From DATKZS01 sp035527835 [NCBI: bacterium] (lineage in GTDB: Bacteria; RBG-13-61-14), in the NCBI GenBank assembly GCA_035527835.1, contig DATKZS010000043.1, positions 1 through 49,131 of the forward strand: 49,131 nucleotides of DNA, read 5' to 3'. Of the stretch, positions 41,818 to 49,131 are shown one piece after another. The position numbers and the translations under genes are program-made. The notes under the pieces were generated by a model. The model worked only from the letters and a program-made list of their open reading frames with translations. It made no database searches and was not told where the DNA came from. The stretch's first letter is position 1; the number at the start of each line of letters is the position of its first letter.

Positions 41818-42528
41818 ATGAAGGTAACTGACGAAAAAATAAAGAGGCTTGTCCTGCAATCGGCCCGGAAAAGGCCCCGCGGGGAATGCCCGTCCGAGGA
41901 GTGCCTGGCGGTTTTTACCGAGGGGAAAATGACGGAGCCGGACAAGGAGAGCGTTCTCGGCCATCTGGCCCGCTGCGGGCACTGCCGCGAAAGCGTTTAC
42001 GTGCTGCGCCACGTCCTGGCCGAGGGGCCGCGGGAGCGGGAATTCAAGGCGCCGCTCTTGCTCCTGGAACGGGCGGGGCGCCTGGACCCGGCCCGGAAGT
42101 CGCTGATGGAAGTGGTGGTCAGGTTCGTGAAGGGCGCGGCCGAGGTGGTCAGGATGAGCGCGGACGTGATCGGCGGCATGGCCCCCGCCCTGGAGAGCGT
42201 GCGCGGCGAAGAGGGCAGGGTGGTATCGGACACGCTGATCACCTTCAGCAAGGCCTTCCCGCCCTACCTGGCCGAGGTTGACGTGGAAAAGACCCGGCCG
42301 GACCGGGGAGAGATCAGCATCAAGTTCACGGATGAAACCACGAATCAGCCCGCCCTGGGCATCCGGGTCAGTCTCTTTAATAACGGCCTCGAGCTGGAAA
42401 GCGCCATGACCGAGGACGGTCATGCGGTGTTCGAGAACCTGAAGTTCGGCCAATACCGGCTGGAAATAACGAAAGTGGGTGAGCCGGTCGGACGGATCAC
42501 CCTGGCAATGAAAGGAGAAGGACAATGA
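41818..42528 (+). CDS. Zinc-finger (anti-sigma-like) protein with a C-terminal beta domain
   Basis: The 236-residue protein has C24, C29 and HLARCGHC (H49, C53, C56), the H-x3-C-x2-C pattern of zf-HC2 anti-sigma domains. A helical middle part follows (SLMEVVVRFVKGAAEVVRMS). The C-terminal 80 residues look like a carboxypeptidase-regulatory/transthyretin-type beta fold (PALGIRVSLFNNGLELESAM, FENLKFGQYRLEITK). It has no membrane segment, unlike most ECF anti-sigmas. It probably binds the sigma factor encoded upstream and links it to the CHAT/CsgG protein, whose ATG overlaps its stop (ATGA). A TTG start at 41791 is an alternative. Confidence 0.8.
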   Translation: MKVTDEKIKRLVLQSARKRPRGECPSEECLAVFTEGKMTEPDKESVLGHLARCGHCRESVYVLRHVLAEGPREREFKAPLLLLERAGRLDPARKSLMEVVVRFVKGAAEVVRMSADVIGGMAPALESVRGEEGRVVSDTLITFSKAFPPYLAEVDVEKTRPDRGEISIKFTDETTNQPALGIRVSLFNNGLELESAMTEDGHAVFENLKFGQYRLEITKVGEPVGRITLAMKGEGQ

Positions 42529-45500
42529 GTGACAATGACCAGGACAAAAAGGCTGACCTCACATCACCGAAGGCGCCGGAGCAGAAAGGGGAGCGCGATA
42601 CGTCCTCATCGGTGGACGCCATCCTCACGGAGCGGCTCCGGCTGGAGCAGGAGCAGGCGGCGCTTGACCAGATGCTGAAGGACAAGTTCCAGCGGAACAT
42701 CACGGTCATGTTCACGGACATCAAGGGGTCCACCTCCTACTTCGAGACCTACGGCGACGTGGAGGGCCGGGCCATGGTCCAGCGCCACAACGCCATCATG
42801 ATGCCCAAGGTCGAGCAGAACGGGGGCAAGGTCATCAAGACCATCGGCGACGCCATCATGGCGACCTTTGACAATCCCGGCTCCGGGGTTCGCGCGGCCA
42901 TCGCCATGCAGAAGGCGCTTGGCGAGTACAACGCCAAGATGGACCAGAAGCACAAGCGCATCCTGGTCCGCATCGGCCTTAACTTCGGGCCCGCGGTGAT
43001 CGAGGAGAAGGACGTGTTCGGCGACGCCGTGAACGTGGCCGCCCGCGTCGAGTCGCAGGCCGACGCGGAGCAGATCATGGTGTCCGAGGACCTGTACAAG
43101 CAGGTGCGGGGGGAGGACGACATCCTGGTCCGTTTCTTCGGAGATGTCACGGTCAAGGGCAAGGCCGAGCCGGTCAAGCTCTACCGCGTGCTCTGGAGCG
43201 AGGAGCAGCTCGTGTCCGAGTCCGAGTTCAAGAAGGCCGCCACCAGAAGGACCGTGGACAAGCGCGGCAAGGTCAGCCGGGGACGCGTCATCGAGCTGGT
43301 GACTTCGCGCGATCAAAACGCCCTCAAGGTGAGCGTGTTCGAAAGGAAGCGCGGCGAGGAAAAGACCGTCAGCCAATACGACGTGGTCAAGATTGACGAC
43401 AAGCTCATCAAGACCCAGTGCGACGAGGTCGTGAACCTCTTGAACCGCGCCAACAAGCGGGGCAAGGTCACCAAGGAGATCCTGAAGCAGCTCCAGGCCG
43501 CCGGCCAGATCCTCTTCGACCATCTCCTGTCCCCCGAGGCCAAGCAAAAGGTCCTGGCCTCCCAGGCCGAGCACCTTATCATCCGCATGGACGACCGTCT
43601 GGTCCACGTCCCCTGGGAACTCCTCTTCGACGGCAAGCAGTTCCTGTGCCAGCGCTTCTCCATGGGACGCATCGTCGCCACCCGCCAGCACGTGGCCGAG
43701 GTCCAGACCCGCCACATCTCCAAGCCGCTGCGCATGCTGGTCGTCGCCGACCCCCGCTCCGACCTCGACGCCGCCCGCCGCGAGGGAGTGCACGTCCGCG
43801 ACGAGCTGGACAAGGAGCACGAGTTCATCAACGTGAACCTCAAGGCCTCCGACGTGTCCGTCAACTTCCTGAAAAGCAAGATCCGCGACTTCGACGCGAT
43901 CCATTACGCCGGCCACGCCGACTATGACAGCAAGGACCCGGGAAAATCCGGATGGCTCATGGCCGACGGCAAGCTCTCCGCGAGAGACGTCACCAGCATG
44001 ACCGGAAAGAAGCCCATGCCCGCTCTGGTCTTCGCCAACGGATGCCAGTCCGGACAGACCGACGAATGGAAGATCGGGAGCGATTATGAAAAGGACATCT
44101 TCGGGCTCGCCAACGCCTTCCTCGTCTCCGGCGTCCAGCACTACATCGGCACCTTCTGGGACATCCTCGACGATCCCGGACACGACTTCGCCCTGGCCTT
44201 CTACCATGAGATGATCGCCGGGGCCTCCGTCGGAGAGTCCGTCCGCCGCGCCCGGCTCCAGCTCGTGGACAAGTACGGCGAGGAGACCATCGTCTGGGCC
44301 TCGTACATGCTCTACGGCGACCCGACCTTCAACTACCTGGCCGACGTGGCCGAGGCCGAGGAGGAGGACACGGCATCCGTGGCTCCGGTTCCGCCCCAGG
44401 CCGCCGGATACGTGGCGTATCCCGGACAGCCCGTGTTCCGTGGCGCCGAGAGCGCGGCCATGCCCCGCCAGACCGGCATGAGCAAGTCCACCCTCGGCAT
44501 CATCGCCGTCCTGGTCGCGGCCGTGGTCGTGGTCGGATGGCTCCTGCTGCGCGAAAAGGGAGTGACCGTGGACATCCCCGAAGACGCCGTGGCCGCCGGG
44601 TTCATGAAGCTCAACAAGGGCGACATTGACGGCGCCATCAAGCAGTTCGACCAGCTCGCCTCGAACAGCGCCACCAAGGCCCGGGGCCTGGAAGGGCTCG
44701 CCGCGGCATACCTCCAGAAAAACGACATGGTCTCCGCCGAGTCGAACGCCCGCGAGGCCGTGAGCGCCGACCCCGGCACCATCTACGCCCACGTCGTGCT
44801 CGGCAAGATCGCCTATAACAAGGGCGATTACAACACCGCCGTCTCCGAGTTCAACGCCGGCACCCAGGGCACCGGCAAGGACAAGCACAAGCAGGAGGCC
44901 TTTGCCAAGCTCGCCATGGCCTACAACGCCAGGGGCCTGGCCTCGAGCCAGTCCGGAAACAAGGCCGACGCCGCCAAGGCCTACGAGGACGCCTACAAGG
45001 CCGACCCCAAGAACAAGGACGCCGCCATCAACCTGGGCCAATCCTACCTCGCCATGGGCAAGCCCGCCGAGGCCAAGGAGGCGTTCCAGAGCGTCGCCGC
45101 GCAAAATCCCAACGACATGGTCGCCAACACCCTGCTCGCCCAGGCCGTCGCCCAGATGGCCTCCGCCCAGGACGCCCAGAAGCAGGCCGAGGTCAACCGC
45201 GTGGTCGCCGACCTCGCCTCCCGCTGGAAATCCGGGCAGATCCCCGCACCCAAGAAGGCCGACGATGAATGGACCTCGCGCCCCGTCACCGTCACCTTCC
45301 TCGACTTCGAGAGCAAGGGACGCATCACCATGGAAGGCGAGATGGACTTCCTCAAGATCGCACTGGCCCAGGCCCTCAAGGACACCGGAAGGGTCGAGGT
45401 GGTCGAGCGCGAGAAGATTGACCGCATCATGCAGGAGTTGAACCTCGCCAGCTCCGAGCTCGCCAACGAGGACACCAGGCTCCGCCTCGGAAGACTCTTC

Positions 45501-45926
45501 GGCGCCCGCCTCATCGCCACCGGCTCGTTCATCCGCGCCGGCCAGGAGGCCCAGGTCAACCTCCGCCTCATCGAGACCGAGACCTCGCTCACCCCCGTGG
45601 CCGTCTCCGAAATCTTCAAGGGCAAGGAAGCCCAGTCCGCCGGAGACCTGGCCAAGTCAGTGGCCGATGCCCTCGTCGCCAAGATCAAGAAGGAATACCC
45701 GGTCCAGGCCAAGCTGACCGAGGTCAAGGGAGACAATGTCAAGATCAACGTCGGCGACAAGGCCGGCGTCATGAAGGGCATGAAGCTCGATATCCTCGAT
45801 AACGATCTGCTTAAAGTCGGATCCATCGAGATCACCAGCGTGGCCCCGGACATGTCCGCGGCGAAGATCATCGAAAAGCCGGCCAAGATAGCGGTCGGCG
45901 CCAAGGTCAAGGAGGTCACGGACTAA
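42525..45926 (+). CDS. Adenylate cyclase-CHAT protease-transmembrane-TPR-CsgG fusion protein
   Basis: This 1133-residue protein joins four known modules. A class III cyclase spans about 55-225: metal aspartates D65 (FTDIKGS) and D109 (KTIGDA), adenine-type K105 and D163, and N170/R174 in GDAVNVAARV, so all catalytic residues are present. A CHAT caspase-like domain spans about 340-605, with H464 (HYAGHAD) and C507 (FANGCQSG). A membrane segment at 656-675 puts the rest on the other side of the membrane. TPR-like repeats span about 690-880. A CsgG-like domain at about 917-1050 (VTFLDFESKG, VEVVEREKIDRIMQELNL) precedes a small C-terminal beta domain. I infer an envelope sensor whose signal reaches a cytoplasmic cyclase and protease. 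The sigma and zinc-finger genes upstream are probably its targets. Confidence 0.9.
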   Translation: MSDNDQDKKADLTSPKAPEQKGERDTSSSVDAILTERLRLEQEQAALDQMLKDKFQRNITVMFTDIKGSTSYFETYGDVEGRAMVQRHNAIMMPKVEQNGGKVIKTIGDAIMATFDNPGSGVRAAIAMQKALGEYNAKMDQKHKRILVRIGLNFGPAVIEEKDVFGDAVNVAARVESQADAEQIMVSEDLYKQVRGEDDILVRFFGDVTVKGKAEPVKLYRVLWSEEQLVSESEFKKAATRRTVDKRGKVSRGRVIELVTSRDQNALKVSVFERKRGEEKTVSQYDVVKIDDKLIKTQCDEVVNLLNRANKRGKVTKEILKQLQAAGQILFDHLLSPEAKQKVLASQAEHLIIRMDDRLVHVPWELLFDGKQFLCQRFSMGRIVATRQHVAEVQTRHISKPLRMLVVADPRSDLDAARREGVHVRDELDKEHEFINVNLKASDVSVNFLKSKIRDFDAIHYAGHADYDSKDPGKSGWLMADGKLSARDVTSMTGKKPMPALVFANGCQSGQTDEWKIGSDYEKDIFGLANAFLVSGVQHYIGTFWDILDDPGHDFALAFYHEMIAGASVGESVRRARLQLVDKYGEETIVWASYMLYGDPTFNYLADVAEAEEEDTASVAPVPPQAAGYVAYPGQPVFRGAESAAMPRQTGMSKSTLGIIAVLVAAVVVVGWLLLREKGVTVDIPEDAVAAGFMKLNKGDIDGAIKQFDQLASNSATKARGLEGLAAAYLQKNDMVSAESNAREAVSADPGTIYAHVVLGKIAYNKGDYNTAVSEFNAGTQGTGKDKHKQEAFAKLAMAYNARGLASSQSGNKADAAKAYEDAYKADPKNKDAAINLGQSYLAMGKPAEAKEAFQSVAAQNPNDMVANTLLAQAVAQMASAQDAQKQAEVNRVVADLASRWKSGQIPAPKKADDEWTSRPVTVTFLDFESKGRITMEGEMDFLKIALAQALKDTGRVEVVEREKIDRIMQELNLASSELANEDTRLRLGRLFGARLIATGSFIRAGQEAQVNLRLIETETSLTPVAVSEIFKGKEAQSAGDLAKSVADALVAKIKKEYPVQAKLTEVKGDNVKINVGDKAGVMKGMKLDILDNDLLKVGSIEITSVAPDMSAAKIIEKPAKIAVGAKVKEVTD

Positions 45927-45953
45927 GCGGCCGCGCTTTGAGCCAAGACGAGA

Positions 45954-45990
45954 CGATTGCCTTTGTCCCATCAATGGGCAAAGGCAATCG
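45954..45990 (+). other. Strong hairpin after the cyclase/CHAT gene
   Basis: CGATTGCCTTTG (45954-45965) pairs with CAAAGGCAATCG (45979-45990), extended by CCCA/TGGG around TCAA with one bulged T. There is no T-tract, so it may be an RNA-processing or stability element rather than a terminator. Confidence 0.5.
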
Positions 45991-46018
45991 CTATGATAGG
46001 GGCGGGCAAACAGCGAGA

Positions 46019-46107
46019 ATAAACCGCAGAGACGCAGAGAACACAGAGATTTCTTATTCCCTTAAATATAAAATTTTTCTCCGCGTTCTCTGCGTCTCCG
46101 CGGTAAA
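46019..46107. repeat. Foldback repeat with CGCAGAGA units
   Basis: The left arm TAAACCGCAGAGACGCAGAG and following bases (46020-46049) pair with TCTCCGCGTTCTCTGCGTCT and following bases (46078-46107) around an AT-rich loop. It lies 30 nt before the start of the secreted CsgG-like gene. Confidence 0.7.
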
Positions 46108-46137
46108 TGAAATGCTCTCCACCAGAAGGAGGGAGTG

Positions 46138-48612
46138 ATGAAAACACTGGCTAAGGCATCTATAATTGGGCTGTTCCTGCTCGTCATCTGCGGCCCCGTC
46201 CACAAAGCGCGGGCCAAGGCCCCCGAGTGCACCAAGAACGGCGTCAAGTACGGAGTGGTCGAAGGCAACTTCCGCGAGGAGTGGTTCTCATACCAGGAGC
46301 GCGCCGATTCCTATGTCGCCGGAGAGTGCTGGGAGCCCGCGCTCTCCGACTACAGCCACGCCGTCGAGCTCCGCACCGCCCAGGACCGGGCCGCCGAAAA
46401 GCCCGGCTGCGACCAGCGCCGCGCCCGCTCCTACGGCATGCACTTCATGGACTGGTTCGGACACCGCGGCAAGGGCATCGCGCTGTATAACCTCGGCAGG
46501 ATTGACGACGCCATCTCCGAGCTCGAGCTCTCACTCCAATGCACCGAATCGTCCCAGGCCCAGTATTACCTCGACAAGGCCCGCGCCGAAAAATTGAAAC
46601 AGACCGGCGCCGACACCCAGGCCCCCAAGATCAAGTCCGTCCGCTTCGTCCGCTCCGAGCCGCGAGTGGACTTCGTCAAGGCCGGATCGCCCGCACCCGC
46701 CGCCGGCTATGACCGCTTCGTGGCCATGCCCTATTACTTCACCATTGACGAGATCAACTCCCAGCTCGAAGGCATGGACAAAAAGGACCGGAAACAACTC
46801 GACCTCACCCCCGGCTGGGGCAGCCAGGTCATATCATGGAAGAGCGCCGACGAGATCCCGAACCTGACCGTCAACGAAGGCGCCTTCTACGCCATCGTCG
46901 AATCCGAGGACGACCAGGGAGTGCAGTTCGTGGACGCCGCCGGCGTGAAGAGCCCCTACACCTTTGCCCAGAAGACCAGAGCCGACGTCTTCCCCCTGCT
47001 CATCAAGGCCGCGGCCGCCGGCGACCAGGAGCAGGCCCAGATGGCCCCGGAGGACCAGGAAACCCAGGACCTCTTCGCCATTTCCTTGAACGAGGACGAG
47101 GGCAAGGCCCGCCTCGCCTTCACCGTCACGGATCTCACCGGCAAAACCGCCCAGACCGCGGTCGAGCTCGCGATTGACCGCGAAGGACCCCAGATCAGCA
47201 TCCAGGACGCCAAGATGCTCCCCGGCGGAAAGGCCCAGATCAAGGGAACATGGGACGATGCCTCCGGCATCAAGGAATTCAAGATCGGAGGCGTGGCCCC
47301 GTCAAAGTCCGGCCCCAACGGCTTCGAGGTCACCGCGCCCCTCGAAACCGCCGACCGCGTCCGCTTCCAGGCCACTGACCCCGCCGGAAACACCACCACC
47401 GGAGTCATCGTCCTCGGACCCGTCAAGGGCACCATGATCCAGCCGCCCGTCCGCTGGACCAGGCTCTTCGATAAGCTCTACCGCCTGGCTTCCCTCGACG
47501 CCTTCGACGCGCCCGTCCTGGCCGTCCCGCCACGCTCGCTCCAGCTCGATCCGTGGACCATGGAGCCGCGCGGCTTTCCCCAAATCCCCGACCTCAACCA
47601 GCCGCTCCGCCTGGCCGCCGACGTCGAGCTCTACTGGAACGAGCTCCAGAACACCCTCGGGACCGCGCCCAAGCCGCCCCAGATAGTGCTCAAAACCCGG
47701 CCCCAGACCGTCTACTCCAACCAGCTCTACGTCGAAGGCTCCGTGGTCGGACAGGGCGCAAACGTCAAGACGATCCTGATCCAGAAAAAGAACGTGCTTT
47801 CCCGGCCCCGCCTGAACGCCTTCTTCAACAAGCTGGTTTACCTCCGCCCCGGCAAGAACATCATCCTGGTCCAGGCCGTGGACGAGAACGGCCTGAAATC
47901 CGACGAGACCCTTACCGTCAACCGCGTGGTGCCCCGAGTGGACTCCGTGGCCGAAAGACTCGGCGTCTCCATGCTCCCCTTTTACCAGGACCCGGCATTC
48001 ATGGACATCGGATCCGTGGCCTATGACAACCTCGTCACCGCGCTCGTGCAGCAGCGCCGCTTCCGCTACGTGGACCGCTCCAAGGTGGACCAGGTCGTCC
48101 GCGAGCTCCGCCTCTCCGGCACCGGCCTCACCGATCCCGCCACCGCCGTCAGGGCCGGAAAGCAATCGTCATCCGAGGCCATCATCATCGGAGTCGTCAT
48201 CGAGACCGCAACCTCCATCGAGGTCAAGGCCCAGGTCGTGGACGTCGAGACCTCAAGAATCATGGTCACCCGCGACGCCTATCACCAGGATAAGTCCCTG
48301 TCCAACCTCCAGTTCATCTGCCGGGGACTCGCCGCCAAGCTCCAGAACGCGTTCCCCATCGTCTCGGGAAACATCCAGGGTGCATCCGGCAAAAACGCCA
48401 CCATCACCCTGGGCCGCAGAAACCGCATCGTCCCCGGTATGAAGCTCGTCGTCTTCAAGGTCGTCCCCAAAACCGACCCCTCCGGAGAGACCATCGGAGC
48501 CGATACCCGGAAAATCGGCGAAGCCACCGTCATGGCAATCTCCTCCTCCGCATCCACCATCCAGCTCACCCAGGGCTCGGCATCCGGAAACGACATGGTG
48601 ATAACCAAGTAG
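46138..48612 (+). CDS. Secreted TPR/CsgG-like protein
   Basis: The 824-residue protein has a signal peptide (LAKASIIGLFLLVICGPVHK, cleavage near ARA). A TPR-like N-terminal region follows (ECWEPALSDYSHAVELRTA, GKGIALYNLGRIDDAISELE), then Ig-like or beta-rich middle domains (VTDLTGKTAQTAVELAIDRE). A CsgG-like domain sits at about 600-770 (SVAERLGVSMLPFYQDPAF, RFRYVDRSKVDQVVRELRL) and a small beta domain ends it, as in the cyclase/CHAT protein. CsgG domains form outer-membrane or periplasmic assemblies. It lies 211 nt after the cyclase/CHAT gene and has the same C-terminal order, so both probably serve one system. AAGGAGG lies five bases before ATG 46138; GTG 46135 is also possible. Confidence 0.82.
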   Translation: MKTLAKASIIGLFLLVICGPVHKARAKAPECTKNGVKYGVVEGNFREEWFSYQERADSYVAGECWEPALSDYSHAVELRTAQDRAAEKPGCDQRRARSYGMHFMDWFGHRGKGIALYNLGRIDDAISELELSLQCTESSQAQYYLDKARAEKLKQTGADTQAPKIKSVRFVRSEPRVDFVKAGSPAPAAGYDRFVAMPYYFTIDEINSQLEGMDKKDRKQLDLTPGWGSQVISWKSADEIPNLTVNEGAFYAIVESEDDQGVQFVDAAGVKSPYTFAQKTRADVFPLLIKAAAAGDQEQAQMAPEDQETQDLFAISLNEDEGKARLAFTVTDLTGKTAQTAVELAIDREGPQISIQDAKMLPGGKAQIKGTWDDASGIKEFKIGGVAPSKSGPNGFEVTAPLETADRVRFQATDPAGNTTTGVIVLGPVKGTMIQPPVRWTRLFDKLYRLASLDAFDAPVLAVPPRSLQLDPWTMEPRGFPQIPDLNQPLRLAADVELYWNELQNTLGTAPKPPQIVLKTRPQTVYSNQLYVEGSVVGQGANVKTILIQKKNVLSRPRLNAFFNKLVYLRPGKNIILVQAVDENGLKSDETLTVNRVVPRVDSVAERLGVSMLPFYQDPAFMDIGSVAYDNLVTALVQQRRFRYVDRSKVDQVVRELRLSGTGLTDPATAVRAGKQSSSEAIIIGVVIETATSIEVKAQVVDVETSRIMVTRDAYHQDKSLSNLQFICRGLAAKLQNAFPIVSGNIQGASGKNATITLGRRNRIVPGMKLVVFKVVPKTDPSGETIGADTRKIGEATVMAISSSASTIQLTQGSASGNDMVITK

Positions 48613-48660
48613 GGGTATGTCGCATGTTGTAGGGCTGATGCGCCATGCCGGCGCTTAAAA

Positions 48661-48700
48661 AAAAATCGGGAGCGGGTTGTGAGGCCCGCTCCCGATTTTT
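48661..48700. terminator. Bidirectional terminator between the CsgG-like gene and the right-edge gene
   Basis: A 16-bp perfect stem AAAAATCGGGAGCGGG/CCCGCTCCCGATTTTT with an 8-nt loop has T-tracts in both directions. It serves the two convergent genes. Confidence 0.85.
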
Positions 48701-48716
48701 CATTATCAGGCGGGGA

Positions 48717-49131
48717 TCAAGGTGGCAGTGTCACGGCATTTAAGGTGAATGCCGGCAACAGGTCAACGTCATCCATCCAGCGGCCTTTTTCTTCGGCGAG
48801 CAAAAGACCGCAATGGGGGATTTGGGCGTTCACGATGATGGGGCCGGGGCCGGTGATGGCGAGGACGATGGTGGCGTGGCCGCCGTCAAGTTTGCCGTTG
48901 ACGCCGGACACGTCGAAGCGGTTGCCCGCGGGGCCTCCGCTGTAGCTGCCGTCGCCGCCGAGCAGGACGGCCGTGCCGTCGAAGGCGGGATCAATGGAGA
49001 AGACCACGGAGAAGCCGCCCTGGTACAGCACGTTGATGAGGTTGGAGTTGCGCACCCGGACCGTCACGTGAGTGGTGCTACCCACCAGCACGTCTCCCGC
49101 CGGCTCGTAAACCTTTTCCAGATCGGCGGCC
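48717..49131 (-). CDS. C-terminal part of a beta-rich surface-type protein (partial, N-terminus off the right edge)
   Basis: At least 138 codons are open to the window edge, beginning AADLEKVYEPAGDVLVG in frame, so no start is present. The visible part (STTHVTVRVRNSNLINVLYQ, FSIDPAFDGTAVLLGGDGSY, VLAITGPGPIIVNAQIP) looks like a beta-sandwich with repeated small strands and contains one cysteine. I do not recognise the family. It converges on the CsgG-like gene across a strong terminator. Confidence 0.7.
   Translation of the reverse strand, partial: AADLEKVYEPAGDVLVGSTTHVTVRVRNSNLINVLYQGGFSVVFSIDPAFDGTAVLLGGDGSYSGGPAGNRFDVSGVNGKLDGGHATIVLAITGPGPIIVNAQIPHCGLLLAEEKGRWMDDVDLLPAFTLNAVTLPP

Noticed and set aside
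42606-45104. An 832-codon minus-strand frame opposite the cyclase/CHAT gene
   Set aside because: It is a codon-bias shadow (valine-, glycine- and leucine-rich) without any motif, while the plus-strand protein has complete catalytic motifs.

Overview
The window comes from a GC-rich diderm bacterium. Evidence for an outer membrane is a FadL/OMPP1-type barrel, several Sec or lipoprotein signals, and a MurE with the DNPR motif typical of meso-diaminopimelate peptidoglycan. The complete division/cell-wall cluster, the DXP isoprenoid genes and the secreted proteins with calcium-binding repeats would fit a deltaproteobacterial or Myxococcota-like lineage or a neighbouring candidate phylum. The sequence alone does not settle which. 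No rRNA, tRNA, CRISPR, phage or transposase gene was seen.

Layout. (1) 1-6237, minus strand: a FadL-like barrel followed by a very large secreted protein cut by the left edge. (2) 6689-25873, plus strand: promoter, then mraZ-rsmH-ftsL-ftsI-murE-murF-mraY-murD-ftsW-murG-murC-murB-ddl-ftsQ-ftsA-ftsZ. Most junctions are ATGA or TAATG overlaps; the clear breaks are ftsL-ftsI (351 nt) and ftsA-ftsZ (172 nt). (3) 26195-30079, minus strand: xseB-ispA-dxs-tlyA, also stop-start coupled, divergent from (4) 30169-31706, a zinc-ribbon/receiver protein and a HAD phosphatase. (5) 32131-34374: a GMC-type oxidoreductase with a small partner. (6) 34467-35369, minus: a PIG-L deacetylase. (7) 35616-38455, minus: promoter, PqqD-like protein, large lipoprotein, a 46-residue peptide with a RiPP-type leader, terminator. 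(8) 38571-40733, minus: a sulfatase-superfamily lipoprotein with TPRs. (9) 41008-48612, plus: ECF-like sigma factor, zinc-finger protein, a 1133-residue adenylate cyclase/CHAT/TPR/CsgG fusion and a secreted CsgG-like protein. (10) 48717-49131, minus: end of another secreted-type protein.

Two loci look new enough to pursue. One is the small operon in (7), which pairs a RiPP recognition protein with a precursor-like peptide and a lipoprotein but has no recognisable modifying enzyme. The other is the operon in (9), which joins transcriptional control, cyclic-nucleotide synthesis, a caspase-like protease and an envelope CsgG module.

The intergenic regions are unusually rich in long foldback repeats; ten are described. 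Two (25892-26145 and 35388-35598) share terminal sequences, and the first is flanked by a perfect 9-bp direct repeat, which indicates insertion between ftsZ and its terminator. Four have stems built on one CGCxxAGA template in which the variable pair changes largely in step across all units of an element.
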